Notes: generated by a model from the letters alone, not told the origin. A stretch of 64,000 nucleotides of DNA from Aquanectria penicillioides (GCA_003415625.1 PYIU01000011.1:1377001-1441000); one strand, 5' to 3'; shown: positions 12,422 to 28,337, counted from the stretch's first letter. Numbers and translations: made by a program.

Positions 12422-15400
12422 CTAGGCGCGCTTGGTGCCTTTCCCTTTGGGAACTCTAAACACCCAGTAAAAGACGAGAGTAGCGACGATATTGAACCCA
12501 ACATAGACCCAAAGAAGTCCAAAATCTCTCCATCTGTTGTCATACTTGATTTCGAATCGGGCGAGGAATTGGTCCGTCGTGGTGACGGAGCAGTAGCTGC
12601 ATGAATCAGTAGCAGCTGAGTCGAGGATAAGACCACTAGCAGCCTTGGCAAATGGCCCAAGAAATTCGCCACAAGTCATATTTGATGGTGGAGAGACATG
12701 GAGAAGTTCCTCTGGAGCGCAGGTCACGCCAGACTTTGCGATGGTTGCCGACATTATGCCACCAACAAGATATGTGCCTGGTGAGACTCTATACATGAAA
12801 TTCCAGAAGCCGGGCAAGTCAGCCCGAACAACGGCAACTCTGCAAGACCATTAGCCACCTGAAATTGGACTAGGATGAGGATATTGATTCTTACCCGCAG
12901 AATGCAATACACAGCAGCCAAATTAAACTGGACAGCACACCAGCAACCTCGGAGCTCGGCATCCAAACAATAGAGAAATGCGAGAATGTGCTCACAAACA
13001 GCATAAACATCATTAGGAACAGGAATACGAGGAATCCTCGGATTTGCTCGTCGTCAGCCGTCGTGTTCTTGACGAAGCCAACTGGGTAGTACCAGCAAAA
13101 GTAGGCAAGCGCAGCCATAAGGATATTCCAGATAGCTTCGACGAGAATATTAGAGAGGATGTAAGCTGTTCAATTATAACGCATCAGTAAAAGAAAATTC
13201 GAAGAATCTTTCGAAGAAGGTAACTCACTGCTCCACTTGTAGATCTTGGATGGTCCCTCGCGGGCCTCATATAATGCACGCTGAGGCTCGAACTTGGGCA
13301 TTATCTGCTCATTAATATTATTGGCAATGATAAGGAACAAAAAGACTGCATATATCTGATTCTGGAGTCCTTGCATAGTGTTGTCGGCGTGGAAACTGAA
13401 CCCGATGTAGATTGACTGCAATGCCATGTTAGCTGGTTCCACCTATGCAAAGGGGGGTCGAGTAAAAGCCATCGATGTCCTGCTATACTTACAGATATGA
13501 CGATCAGAATTATTTTTGACCAGATATATGTCGGCGAGCGCCAAAAATGCCTCCAGGTGCGATCAAAGACTAGCACAAACTGCGTCCAGAACGATGCTAC
13601 GAACTCCTGGTGCTGTGAGGCTTCACCCTCCACATTCCCCGCAGTGAGCGGAGACTTGGCGCTGGAAAGTGCTCTGAGACGGTTCAACTTCTCCTTAACC
13701 TCCCGACATTCAGGTGAGTTCCTCCATGTTTGATGCCAGTCGATTCCCTCGGTGCCATCGGTGTTCGGCTTAATGACCTGAAGCATCCATTCTGCTGGGT
13801 TTGCGTTTGGAGGACAAGCGTTTGCGCCGTTCTGCTCGAAATAATCGATGAGAGTGTTGGAATTCTTTCCCATTTCTATCATTGTGAGTCAGTGGTGCGA
13901 ACATATTCAACATAGTGCGCTTTCATCTCACCTCCAAAATACACAGTTTTGCCTCCTGGTGCCAACAGCAGAAGTCGGTCAAACTCGTTAAAGAGTATTG
14001 CCGAGGGCTGATGAATGGTGCAAAGTACAGCTTGGCCGCTTTTAGTGAGCTTCTTAATAAGTTGGCAGATGGCCCACGACGTCTGCGAGTCCAATCCAGA
14101 AGTAGGCTCGTCAAGGAACAGTAGAAGTTGTGGGCGGCCAGCAAGTTCAATGCCAATTGTAAGTCGTTTTCGCTGCTCAACGTTGAGTCCTTCACCTGGG
14201 ACTCCAACTACAGCGTCGGCAAAGGTCTCCATCTCGAGCATTTCAATCACAGAATCAACGTAGTCCAACTTCTCCTTCTTGGGAATCTCGGCAGACTGTC
14301 GCAACAAGGCGCTAAATTCAAGAGCTTCGCGTACAGTCATAGTACTCAAGTGTAGGTCTTGCTGTTGAACATACCCGACTCGGTGTTGGAAAGAGGTGTC
14401 CGTTGAGGAGCCGTTAATAAGAGTGTCACCACTGACAACTCCCATTGTTACTCGAGTGGCGAGGACGTTGAGGAGTGTCGTTTTCCCCGCACCGGAAACA
14501 CCCTAACCAAATGATTAGCAACTCGGCGAGCAAGAGATTGACGACTAAACCGAAATATAGGGTTGTTTACCATAAGCGCTGTCGATGTGCCTGGCTTCAC
14601 CCATCCATCGACATGATCGAGAAGACGACGTTCGCCACCTTTGACAGTGATATCGTAACAAAGATTCTCCCAGTGAAAAGCGGCTGTGGCTACTATCAGA
14701 TTAGCTCCAGATTCACTGTTACCGCTCTTCTCGGTGATCGTATTTCTGTGATCTGACTGTCCCTCTAGATCCTGGGCACCCAAGGCGGTGGCATTATGTG
14801 GCATTTTCCCCGAGGGGAACACCAAGACCTCGCCTTTACTCTTAGGTGGCTTTGCGTACTCAGCCGTGATCATGTAAACGATGAAAAAGAAGACGAGAAA
14901 CCCCAATAAAATGCCAACATCTCTGGTAGACCGTGTAAGATTAGTGGATAAATGACTTGAATTAGGAATCAGCCTTACCTCCACTTGTTTTTGTTGTAGT
15001 ACTCAAACGTCAAATTGATGTATCTGTCCCCATTCACCGTGGAAGCACCAGGAAGTGCGCCAACAGAGGAACAAACTTGCGAGTCGGAAGGAAGCCCCTG
15101 ATAACCAGGGCCTCTGGGCACAAATTCAGCGCAGGCAAATTCGCGGTTATGAAACTCATTGGCCATTAGTGCCTCGAATGCATACGCCAGAGGATCAATG
15201 TAGTTCATCCACCGCGACCAGCCTAATATGTATGGTGTTGGGATCGTGTAACCCGTGTAGATTGTAACGCCGAGTGTCAGAATAGCAGTAGGGACCATGG
15301 CTTGATGAACAGTCCGTGTGATGCTTGCTAGGATGCGATACATGCATGACATAACAAGGGTTGTGACGTATGATGTGAGGCAAAAAAAGAAGAAGCTCCC

Positions 15401-17507
15401 CGCCCCTCGCCGAAGATTGGCCATGAAATACACAGTAAGGTTGAACGTGATCATGTTGATAGTTTTGTAAGGGATATCGGTGAGATAGCTGGCTATTGCT
15501 TGAGCCGATTGATGATAGAAGGCGTATTTGTGGTGCTTTTCAACAACGGGACGCTCAGCGTACACAGTGAGAACCTGGAGTAATGATGGTTAATATACAT
15601 TTCTACCCCCTGAACAGAAAATTGAGGCGAGTGCAGGTGTTACGTACCTCTAGCTGGCTAGCAAAGGCATTAAACAGCAAGGCAAAGAAGATGAGCGCTC
15701 CTCGGTAGTTGAGGCTTGCAGTATCCGGTTGGAGATCGTAGAACATACTCCCTAAAATTAGTGCCATGATCATGTTGAAAAGCAATGAAGCGATGGGGAA
15801 GCCCGGATCGGCCAGCAATCTTCTCCAACCGCGCCAAAAGGCAAGGCGGATTTGATGGAGGTATGAGATTGTGTACGGAGAGTTGGTCCTTGTTCCTCTT
15901 GCCTTTTCTGCCTTTCGAGATTGCTTGAACTCTGCCAGTCGCTCTTCGGATGGATGAACCGTTTCGTATCTTGCAAGATCTTGCACAACTGCATGTCTCA
16001 AAATGCTTTGGCGCCACCTCTCAGCAAACTCATCGGGCGTTCGTGGGACTTTGTTTTCGAAACCAGGTTTGGGAAGTCTCTCTCCAGGACTCGTCATCGA
16101 TGTAAGGAAGTCTGGAGTCGTTTGTCTATCAGGGCCTGTTAGATGAGTGCGTATTAGCAGAAATTTCACAGACGGTAATAGTTGTAAATGGCGGAGAGAC
16201 GTGCATTCGAATCCCAGATCCTGGAAATACTGCTTTGCCTCAGAAGCTTTACCAAAGTAAATTTGTCTTCCTTCGTACAACACAGTGACTTTGTTAAATT
16301 GCTAGGTGATCACAGGTTAGCAAGAACGTTTGATAAGTTGGTGAAATGGTGCCAGGGAGCCTACGTCGTAGGCAGCTTGGGGTGCCTGGTAAAGAGCCAC
16401 CGCGGTCGCGACGCCTAGAAAGTCTGCTTGAAGACGCAAATTTTGACAAAAGTTGATGGCGTTTGCACTATCAAGTCCACGTGTAGAATTATCCCAGCAC
16501 TGAAACTTGGCTCCAGTGATGGCGGCCTCGGCGATGCTGACTCGCTTTCGTTCGCCGCCACTGACTCCACGGATAAAGTCGTCGCCAACGCGTGTATTGA
16601 AGGTATGACTAATTCCAAAAATAGTCATCATGACATCTCGGATCATGTTGTCGGCTTGTTCGCGTGAGAATCCCCCCGGAACGTGGCGCACAGAGCGACA
16701 TTGTGCGGCAAACGTTAGGGTCTCTCCAACAGTCAAGTGGGCGAGATGGGAGTCGACTTCGGCGTTGTACAAGACGTCACCTCGAAAGGAGCTGCGTATG
16801 TGTTTCCCATCGATGCCTGGAAATAATAACATTTTGTTAGCAATGGTTTCTTCGATAGACTATGAAGTGGAAGTTCCTAGATTGGACTCACCTCGGTAGT
16901 TGATGTACGAGTCGGAATTGAGTTTGAAGCCGGATGTTTCACCCGCAAGCGTCTTGAGAAAGGTAGAGCAGCCTGATCCTGGTGGTCCAAGAACTAGGAG
17001 CATCTCTCCTTCATCGATTACACCTTCGAAATCGCGAAGGATGTCGATGCGTTTTCCTCGACGATTCGCGCCTGCGAGTCGAGCAACAGATGAGACGGCA
17101 CCGAGAACAACGTTGGTAACAGTCGGCTGGCTCTCTGCGCCCACGCTCCACCCATAGGCACTGAGGTTCCGAAATGCGACACCCAAGAACCTGGAAGGCG
17201 CAGCATCTGGGTCGCTCTCGGAGAGCCGTATAAGGGCCTTGACCCAGGCGCGGGCATCGAAAGTGGAAGACTGCGGGTCGAGGTGGCTTCCAGGCTCGGG
17301 ATCGTAGGCTCGCAGCTCGCGGCCTACGGACTGAGATGCTCGGCTTATCTGTCTTGCAAGATGCTCTAGGTTCTCATTGATGCGTTCAGATTCAGACTCT
17401 GGCTCGATTGGTTGGCGTTGTGGACTGGAATCGAGTTGGGCGCTGACGCAGGTCGATTGAAGCGATTGCGCCTTGGTAGAAAGCGCAGGCGAGGGTGGTA
17501 CCTCCAT
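12422..17507 (-). CDS. PDR-type (ABCG) full-size ABC transporter
   Basis: Model: complement(join(12422..12839, 12895..13165, 13229..13415, 13493..13875, 13932..14502, 14571..14922, 14979..15574, 15648..16301, 16365..16816, 16892..17507)), 1499 residues, with the reverse NBD-TMD-NBD-TMD order of the PDR family. NBD1 has the PDR-specific Walker [10 protein letters not shown] (residues 174-182), signature [10 protein letters not shown] and degenerate Walker [14 protein letters not shown]2 has a normal Walker [10 protein letters not shown] (891-899), signature [12 protein letters not shown] and Walker [12 protein letters not shown]. Known members pump azoles, phytoalexins and other hydrophobic compounds across the plasma membrane. 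The exon after NBD1 encodes about 24 residues (roughly 16200-16130) between FECTS and [12 protein letters not shown] that homologues lack, with no splice option that removes them in frame. All catalytic motifs are intact. Confidence 0.92.
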
Positions 17508-18455
17508 TGCGCCTCTATTGCTATTAGGGGAATTCCTGGTTGCTTTTGCCCGACTTTCGAATTAAGCTAATTGCCTTGTAAGTTGGATCAACGGAATTCG
17601 AGGTGGACAATGTTAATGTTGATGACACAGGACAGGTTGTAAGTGAGTCGCCTCATCCAGTGACGACAGCTCAACTGAAAATAACCCCAAACGCCGAACT
17701 GCAAGCTTCTTGTATGTTCACACGACCCCCATATTGAAAAAGAAATCCGGAGCTCCGCACGGCGGACATTGCGGAGCTTGTTGTAAAACACCTTGCGGAG
17801 GCCGAGTTGCCAGCGCGCGCACGCGGCTTGAAGCCCGTGGTTCCCCGGGTCCTGAAGACCGAAATGCCAAGCACCGAACACCGAGATCCACTTCTGCAGG
17901 CTCCCGGAGCGATGTTGCGCCGATCATCTCTCTGTGCCAAGCGTGCCAACCCACCACATCTTGAGGACTCCGTGGGCTTGAGCCAGGATTGGTCCAACTT
18001 TGACCAATGTCTCTGGCGGACTTTGTCGACAAGCCGCTGTTTGATTTGCGCTGTTTGAGGTCCATGGGCACCGAAATCCGTTGCCCAGCCTGCAGTCTCA
18101 CCACACCCCTGTCATCCATCGAAGCACAAGACCAGACTCGACTCCGCCTTGCGTCATATTGCACCGTTCGCGCTTGCAGGGTCGGACGCTAAGTTGCAAA
18201 AACTAGGACAATTGAGCGCCGCGTTCAAACGTCATCAACTTTAAGGTTACGTACGCAAGGACTTATCTTTACATAGGTTACACGGGAGTTTGGGTTACGA
18301 CGTGTCCGATGAATTCAAAAGGCCAGGAATAGAACCAAGGTACTCCATATAGAAAAGGCTAAAAAAGTGGCATACAGCAAGTAGCACGCACATACACATA
18401 CCTACACGGGGAGAAAAAACAGCAAAAAGAATGTGTAGCACATTGGGCTAGAATC
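17508..18455. other. intergenic upstream of ABC transporter
   Basis: Promoter side of the pump. Overlapping long frames at 17671-18164 (both strands) reflect GC-rich sequence; none has a recognisable domain or start context. Confidence 0.5.
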
Positions 18456-18526
18456 TCTCCCGCCGGGAATTGAACCCGGGTCTCAAGCGTGACAAGCTTG
18501 CATACTGACCACTATACTACGGAAGA
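18456..18526 (-). tRNA. tRNA-Asp: tRNA-Asp(GTC)
   Basis: A 71-base cloverleaf on the minus strand. The acceptor arm TCTTCCG pairs with CGGGAGA with one T-G wobble. The D arm carries the AGTGGTCAGT loop, the anticodon loop CTTGTCACG places GTC at 18491-18493, and the T arm is CCGGG-TTCAATT-CCCGG. No intron and no encoded CCA, as usual for nuclear tRNA genes. Confidence 0.93.
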
Positions 18527-18716
18527 TGTGTGATTGTGAGCAATCACTGTAGCGGATTCGATGGTCACGTGATTGCTATTCCAAATCATAAGGCTATCTG
18601 TCCCCTCATGTCGAGAATACCCTACACTCAGCCTATCTCTATCCCTTATTCAAGGAAACAACACGTCTTAATCGGTAACCCTCGATTTTGAGGCCCTGAA
18701 GACCCGATTACTTCCT

Positions 18717-20460
18717 TCACGCTTTTTCCACCGATTCATCCCATATCTTGCATTTCAGACCTGCGAGTAAATGTGGTCCAATATAGCTGACATGTGCTTT
18801 ATGTTGGTCGCTTCGCTTCCGCAGAGCCGTAAAACCCGAATTAGCCACTCGAATACAAAATCTCCAATTCGAAGGAAGCCTAACCTTTTTCTCGGGACGC
18901 AATGCCGTAGCCGGGATAAGACAAGCCTGTGAAAAAATTCGTCGTGTGATAAACCGTGAGCCTCCATGACGCAGCGTCGAATAGCCTTGGGTCATCATCA
19001 TGGAAGAAACCGTTAGAGCCCTTTTTACCAACTACGTGAGCTCGGGAGATGTATTGACGCCATCTGGTGCATGTAACATATAATGCAAAATGGGACGGAG
19101 AATAAATTCGTGCCATTCAAGGAAACCCGCTCGGAGCCCATGTGCAAATTCGTTCTTGGAGGCGTGGTTCTCCTCAAACCGAACTATTGCTGGTAGGTGA
19201 TGGTGCCTGCGAGACCGGACAATTAGCTGTTGTACATAACTCATCGAAGCGGCCGGGGTATCTCACCAGATGGACTTTTGTTTATTGAGCTCGTGGTAAT
19301 GACTAATGAGTTGCGCAGGATTCTTTAGCCAATACTCCTCCCCGTTCTCGTACAGAAGACTGAGGGTAGCATCGATGGTGCGTCTTAGAGAGATCTCGGC
19401 TAGGTAGCAACACCATCCTCTCTCGGAGAGATGTTCATCTTTATGAGCTAGTGAGTTATTCTCCGACCTACTTACCCTTGGGGGTGTGGCAAAGGCACTG
19501 GATATCGCATAGCTTGTGGCTTAGTAGACCAATGCGTTTCTTCGCAGCTAAGAAATAACTGTCCGCCAAGGATCGACTCTCTGGAGTGGAAGGGGGCATC
19601 CGGGTCCATCTTCATCTGCTCTATTAGCATAACGCATGAGCTCTTCCTCGTCGAGAATGGAGTTTCGAGGATGGAAATGGGTGAGGAATTCTCTGCAAAG
19701 TAGCGTGAATGAGCCATCTTGAATTGTTCCTAAAACGTGGGCTGCTCCTTGCTTTTTACCCAAAACTGAGTTTTTCTTCCTGCTTATCAAGGTTGGGTAA
19801 GAGAGACAAGCGATCTATTCGCTCGTCATCCGGTGGAATCAACGTTTTTAAGTTGGGCCATTTGAGAATAGGTTCGCAGCGAAATGCAGCGAATGGCGAC
19901 GGGTAGAAGCCAAACATTGGGTCTAGAATACTTCAGAAGTATTTGACGGACCAATTGAAATATGTGTCGAGAAGTTGAGCCGGTCAGTTGTTTGATGTGC
20001 AGTAGTGACCTGGCCTAAGGTTGACGGGAGAGGCATTGTTGCGGATTTGTCAAACAGGGCGAGAAGTCTAGAATCATGATATCTCTCCAACATCTCCTTG
20101 ATTTCCTCTAGTCGCTGGATGATTCTGCTGTCGGGGGCCTCAGAAGCTTCGGGTGAATCACTGGGAGCCGAAGGAATATTCTCAGGGCCATCTTCATCCC
20201 CGTGGATGCACTTGGCATTGTGACGCAGGCAGTAGCCGCAGCTGGGGCGGATGTTGTCGCACTTGGATTTGCGAAGGCGACAGAACTGACATGCGATTGG
20301 CACTCGCTTCCTCTTGGTGTAATCTTCCGTCGCCTTATTCCGGCGCTTCTTCACAGTGGGCTCCTCGGGCACCTCGACTGCGTTGGACGAGCCCAGAGTC
20401 TTGTTCTACCGGCCCATGTTTACTAGGCGGACCGCCCTGTAGCTGACTATGATCAGACAT
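18717..20460 (-). pseudogene. Zn2Cys6 transcription factor, decayed
   Basis: The N-terminal zinc cluster is complete (CQFCRLRKSKC, then CGYCLRHNAKC), preceded by a basic KRRNKATEDYTKRKR stretch. Similarity to fungal regulators then continues in pieces: YPSPFAAFRCEPILKWP, CREFLTHFHPRNSILD, YFLAAKKRIGLLS, YLAEISLRRTIDATLSLLY, FILRPILHYMLHAP. The pieces are in different frames. A natural ATG at 20460 is out of frame with the zinc cluster, with no room for an intron. A shift separates NTSEVF from DPMFGFYPSPF near 19922. The block that normally follows EDGPG (about 30 residues) is missing, and a TAG interrupts the C-terminal region near 19032. Best read as a dead gene lying next to, and on the same strand as, a dead sugar permease. 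Confidence 0.7.
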
Positions 20461-20949
20461 TGCATTGACGTGGAATTTGGCGGCAAAAGAGGAATTGCTT
20501 CAGCAATTGTGTGGATGAGCGACGCAGAGGCATTGAATGAATTGCGAGGAAAGCTCGTCGCCACCGATTTCTCATAATCTCAGGATATGAGATCCGGGCT
20601 GGCTTGGTCTCCACTTTGGCATTCAGGGTGGCTGATTGAGACAATTGGTATCTCAGCCGCGCGATGGAGAAATTGGGACTAAGCATCCAGATTATGTGCT
20701 TGGGCGACATGATTGGGCGTCAATAATCTCAAACTGATCTCGATAAGGCTGTATGACTTTGTTGAACCACCAAGTGGTTGCTGTTGACCTCACTCAGAGT
20801 TGCAGATGGCTATGTGGACGATGCCGATTACAAGTGTATTCCCATGAGAAATTAACTATCTCTTGTGCTTGTGGCGATAACAAATGGGATTCTAGCTGGG
20901 CGTGTAATAAAAACGACACTAGAAGGCTACCTCTTCCAAAACTCGCCCT
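20461..20949. other. intergenic between two pseudogenes
   Basis: No gene recognised. It is the upstream side of the dead regulator and the 3' side of the dead sugar permease. Confidence 0.5.
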
Positions 20950-22591
20950 CTATGCAACGTGCTCTTCGTGGACAGTGGCTGATTTAACATCCCCATCTGC
21001 ACTCTTTGCAAGAACCTCATCTAGAAAACGAGCCTTCGAATTTCTAAAGTTTTTGACTGGGACCTTGTTGAATAATATGTCAATCTCCTCCAAGCTCTTG
21101 CCCATGCACTCAAGCACACAGAAAATGGCAAAGACGACAGACACGGCTGCTAGACTACCAAAGATGAAGCCTACTCTCGGCCCGAGTGCAGAATATGGAG
21201 CATTCAGAAGATGTGGAAGGCCAAAGGTCATGGCAGTTTGGGTGCTGATGGCGAGCAGGGAACCCGTGGCATAGGTCAAGTCTCGGACCTCGACGGAAGG
21301 CAATTCAGCAGTGATGGTATGTGACAGCTGACCCCAGGCCGCCGTATATCCCATGCCGAAAATCATCATGGTTGCAATGGTACCACCGCTAATAGCACGT
21401 GTTACCGGCTTGATCATGCCCAGCCCGCCCATGACGAGCAGTGCCCATGATCAGCAGTGCCAATGCTTGTACGGAAGAGCCGCAGAGGAGAAGAGGACGT
21501 CGGCAACAATGTCAACCAAAACAAGGGTGGATACTGATACTATGAGCCCTAGTATAGAGCTGACCACAGTGAGGGCGAAAGTATTGATAGTAACGATGGA
21601 CTTTAGAAAATTGTTCTGTACATGGACGCAAAAGCATTACCCGTGCTGTGTAGGAAGAAGTTGGTGGCTAGAACAATGCCGGTTCTCTTGATGTGCTTTG
21701 GATTCCAAATTTGAAGCCATTGACCGAGAAGACCAGCTTTGGGAGCACCGTGGTCCCGAAATTCGCAGGCAGCTTGAATCAGGGCAAATTCTTCACGGAT
21801 TTGCCCCTCTGAAAATTTGCCCTCGCGAAATTGTCGCAGGGCATCTAACGCTTCATCGTCTCTGCCGCGCATGCAGAGCCAGCGGGGGGATTCTAGCATG
21901 AAGAAGCTACATGCCAAAACGATGGTTGGAATGCAGTCAAAAAGTCCGATGGGCACCAGGTAGCTTGCCTTGCCTGTAATGCCACTTGTTCCGTAGCAGA
22001 TGAAGGACATGATAAGCATCCCCAGGGCTAGAGACGTGTTATACGACGCAACGACAGCTCCTCGAGATTGAAGAGGAGTGATCTCAGCTTGATAGAGAGG
22101 AATAATGGCTAGTTCCATTCCAATATACAAGTAATTCAGAGCCCGCCCAATTAGCATCTGGGTGCTGTTCTGGGATGTCATGAGACTGGTTGTGCAGATA
22201 ATCTTCCACAGGCATATTATCCGTATAGTGAGCCGACGACCATACTGGTCCGTTAATCGATTTCCGATGGCAACACCCGATTGGGAAGCATACATGTCAA
22301 ATGGAAAGGGTCGAATCATAGGGTTGGAGAGACCGATTACGCACCAACGGCGAAGCCAACGATTGAGAAGCCATTAGAGAAGGAGAGCCATTGAGTCTTG
22401 ATCACACTGGTTCTATTTGGCTGTTTCTCGCTAAAGGTAAGAATGAAGTAGTCCTTTGCCTGGATATTGCTGAATGCACTGCCCTCGAAGCTAAAGTTGA
22501 ACTGCGACAAGGCACGAGTTGCGGCAGTAAAGAAGAGCTTGCGGTTAAACAGTTCCCTGACGGGGACCTTCTCTGGATTTGAAGGAGACAT
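20950..22591 (-). pseudogene. MFS sugar permease, maltose/alpha-glucoside type, decayed
   Basis: Exon 1 begins MSPSNPEKVPVRELFNRK and carries SQFNFSFEGSAFSNIQAK, typical of the maltose permease family. The body has TDQYGRRLTIRI, GRALNYLYIGMELAIIPLYQ and ESPRWLCMRGRDDEAL. The C-terminal part runs from GMGYTAAWGQLSHTITAELP to PRVGFIFGSLAA and a K-S-L-E-E-I-D tail. Three frameshifts are visible: after ASMYRTIF (about 21610), in the DIVGRRP-equivalent motif (about 21495, one base missing), and in a small duplication of atgggc-type sequence near 21440. The donor near 22345 has no AG acceptor at the expected place; the sequence there reads CCCAA. The transporter cannot be made intact. Confidence 0.82.
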
Positions 22592-25361
<2,770 letters not shown>

Positions 25362-26359
25362 TACATGATGCGTTTCAACGAATTGACGTTTGGGATGCGC
25401 AATGAACTTTGTAAGCAATAAATTGTTACGAGCTCCAGCAGAAAATCAAATTGAGATAGTTATCTATTGTCCTTGAAATGTCTGAGAAAGCTTCTCTTTA
25501 GCATAAAATCGATTCTTTCAATTTGATCGATTCAAAAGTTTAAGGGCAATCTAATCAAGGGAATCCATCAATTTGCTCCGCCAACCCTCGAGCTTTGCCT
25601 TGCGTATACATTGTTTTTTTTTTGCAGACCAATCCGATGTCATTCGTATAGATAAAGACTTTGTCCCATAAGGGTTTTGTTTATCTTCGCTCGCAGAGTT
25701 GAATTGAACTTTTGATTTTGGGTCTTGGCATTCTTCAAACTTTCGTCAACTTGGTCGAGGTGCTTGTACATTTTTCAGTTGTCAATAATATGTTTCATCG
25801 TATACATTTCACTTATAATAAGAAACTAACATGCTTTCATAACAGGGTGATCTGATTCCATCAAATATTCTAAGCGCATCATGAATAGAACTCGAAGAGT
25901 GGTGTGTGTATTCGAGGCTCTGGCGAGAATCCACCTCTCGTCCATGGGGAATGTTGCACCAGAACCGATGGCTCCTGAAAATAATTAGTAATAACATACA
26001 TGCAGCAAATCTCAGTAAAATATAACTACTCAACAGAGGATGGCTGGCATCTTCAATACGGGCAACCTTGTCCTACCTAGCATGTGAGTTTCTTAAGGCG
26101 AGGACTGTTGTGACTGATAAGAGCGAACCTGGGACTGTCATTCGCTAGACGCGTGAGGGTATTCGATATGGTTTTGGTACCATTACTATTATGCATTGCG
26201 AATTCCATAGCTCCGGGGTATGACAAATCCCATCATTCATAAATGGATAGTTAAAATGATTCAATTTAATAAAGCTAAGACAAGACGTATCTAGTCGCCT
26301 TTAAAAACTGATTTACATTCTCTTTAGTTATTTAACTGACTATAATATAGCTGAAATTC
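25362..26359. other. AT-rich intergenic region
   Basis: Visibly AT-rich and stop-rich in all frames, with a T run near 25616. Together with the pseudogene that follows it looks like mutation-decayed DNA. No gene recognised. Confidence 0.55.
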
Positions 26360-27796
26360 TAATCTGCCGCGTCGCCATCATTGGAGCTGTCATATCTAGC
26401 GCAGTTACAGCTGCTCACCTCAAACTTGAGGGACTAGACGTAACTGTCTTCGAGAGGGCACCGGTCACTGGTGGCGTCTGGTAGGCGCCTCACTCCACTA
26501 GTGAAAATGTATAAATACTCACAGAATTAGGGTTTGGGAATTAAAGATTCCATTCGTGCCGACCTACCCCTTCCAAAGCCATCAGTAGCAGAATCAACAT
26601 ATGACAACGCCTAGGAGAATGATGGTCCATATATCTTTCATTCAGGACCAGTGTAGAATAAGTGACGTCAAGGATTCCGAGAAAAGTCTCTCTAATATAC
26701 GAATAGGGGGTGTTATAACAATCTGAAAAACAATGTTCCAACAGAGTTGTTGGAAACAAGTCTTAATGCCAGGAAGCCAGACACTGAATCCTTTATAAAT
26801 CACCGCGTACTTGCAGAGTATATCCGAGATATTGCCATAAAGGCGGGCGTCCCAGAAAATACCGCGTTTAATACGAAGGTGGTATGGGTGACCAAAGTGG
26901 AAGGCGACTGGAAAATATATACTAGGATCTGGGACTATGATAAGAAGGAACCACATGCACAAGATTGGGTAAGTTTTTTCTTTTCTTTCTTTATTCCTCT
27001 TGTAAGAAGTTCAAAAATCTCCAAAAAAGATCTAACAAAGTTAGACCTTTGATGCCGTTGTTGTGGCATCTGGGCATTATCATGCTGCGAAGACCCCGGA
27101 TCTTCCTGGGTTAGCAGACTGGAAAAGGCCACACCCAATGAGAATACAACACTCCAAAGCATATTGAAACGGCAATGGATTGGAAAATCAGGCAAAAAGC
27201 GCCTCATTGCATTAATTATAATAACAAACTTCCAACTTGAACCAAAGGTTTGGCAGTCAACAAGAGGTGGTCTCTTTGACCATCCTATTGAAATGTTGCC
27301 GGAGAAAGCCGCACGGATTGGCCCAGTTGCAAAATTCAACCCATTGCATCTGGTGGATTTGAAAATCTTGGTAATATTCTTGGCAGTGTGACGCTCGCCG
27401 ATGGTCAAATTTTTGGAAACATTGATTGAGTTATTGTGGCGACCGGTTACCAATTCAGTCTTTTTAGACAGAATACAACCGTGTGACTTGGCGGCACATG
27501 ATGCAAACGACCACGTCCTCGTCACAGACAGATTTCAACTACACAATCTGCACAAGAGCATTTTCTATATCCCGGACCCAACGCTTGCTTTTGTGGTAGT
27601 TCCATTTTACGCAGCAATATTTTCTCTCTTCGAGTTTCAGGCTATCGTAGTGGCAGCCTATTTTTCGGGAAAATCAACGCTCCCATCCAAGTTCGAGATG
27701 CGGTCTGAGTATGGTGAACGGGTGAAAGAAAAAGAACATGGTAAAAAGTTTCATAGCGTGTGGGAGAGGATGGTGAATACGCCGCTGCGTTTATGA
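26360..27796 (+). pseudogene. flavin-containing monooxygenase, heavily decayed
   Basis: Remnant order matches a fungal FMO. The FAD fold start reads RVAIIGAVISSAVTAA, where the Gly-rich motif has lost two glycines, and is followed by VFERAPVTGGVW. Next come FINHRVLAEYIRDIA, FDAVVVASGHYHAAKTPDLPG and HPMRIQHSKAY. The C-terminal block has SIFYIPDPTLAFVVVPFYA and SLFEFQAIVVAAYFSGK. Many stops and frame changes lie between the blocks, and A/T-rich codons dominate. The last 130 codons (27401-27796) are the longest open part. Unrelated in detail to the intact FMO-like gene 2.5 kb downstream. Confidence 0.8.
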
Positions 27797-28337
27797 GATA
27801 GGTCAATCAAGGACGAGATTTAGTAGAGAAGAAAGCTGATGGATACTCCGAAAAGTGGATAGCAACCGAGGAAAAGATGTGAACAGTCCAAAACCCCAAA
27901 TCGCACTATATGAGGGATCTACTTGAAATGTTCCTTGCTCTAGGCATCTCGCTTTCAAGCATCCCACTTTTCTCCATCTAAATAGGCCAATAAGTAAGCT
28001 ACAGATCTGCGAACCACAGCACCACGAGTGATACGCATGCCATGCCCGATTCATCCCGGGCGTAAATGAACACGTGTGACTCGGCCAAACATGGCCCGAA
28101 TCAATCGCTTCAATGAGGGGTAGCGATGGGCCATCATCACCTGGTGACCTACGTTTTCCTAGAACTATGCCAACTTTATGCTTAGATTTGCCTTTCCAAA
28201 ACTCGAGGCTCTCCTTCAAGGTAAGTTGAAGCCGGTTCAGCCTTTAAGATATATTTAACCAACCTATGTCCGACAAGCTTGAACCAAGTTAATTCCAGAA
28301 GAAACATCGGGAGAGCAAATTCTCGCAACGTACCACA
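27797..28337. other. intergenic, promoter side of the dehydrogenase
   Basis: No gene seen. A minus-strand frame at 27803-28219 has no recognisable domain. Confidence 0.5.
28250..28258 (+). promoter_or_regulatory. possible TATA element of the polyol dehydrogenase
   Basis: TATATTTAA about 85 bases before the ATG at 28338. Position and sequence fit, but this is pattern only. Confidence 0.3.

Noticed and set aside
17671..18164. Long overlapping frames on both strands upstream of the ABC transporter
   Set aside because: GC-rich non-coding sequence keeps several frames open at once; no motif.
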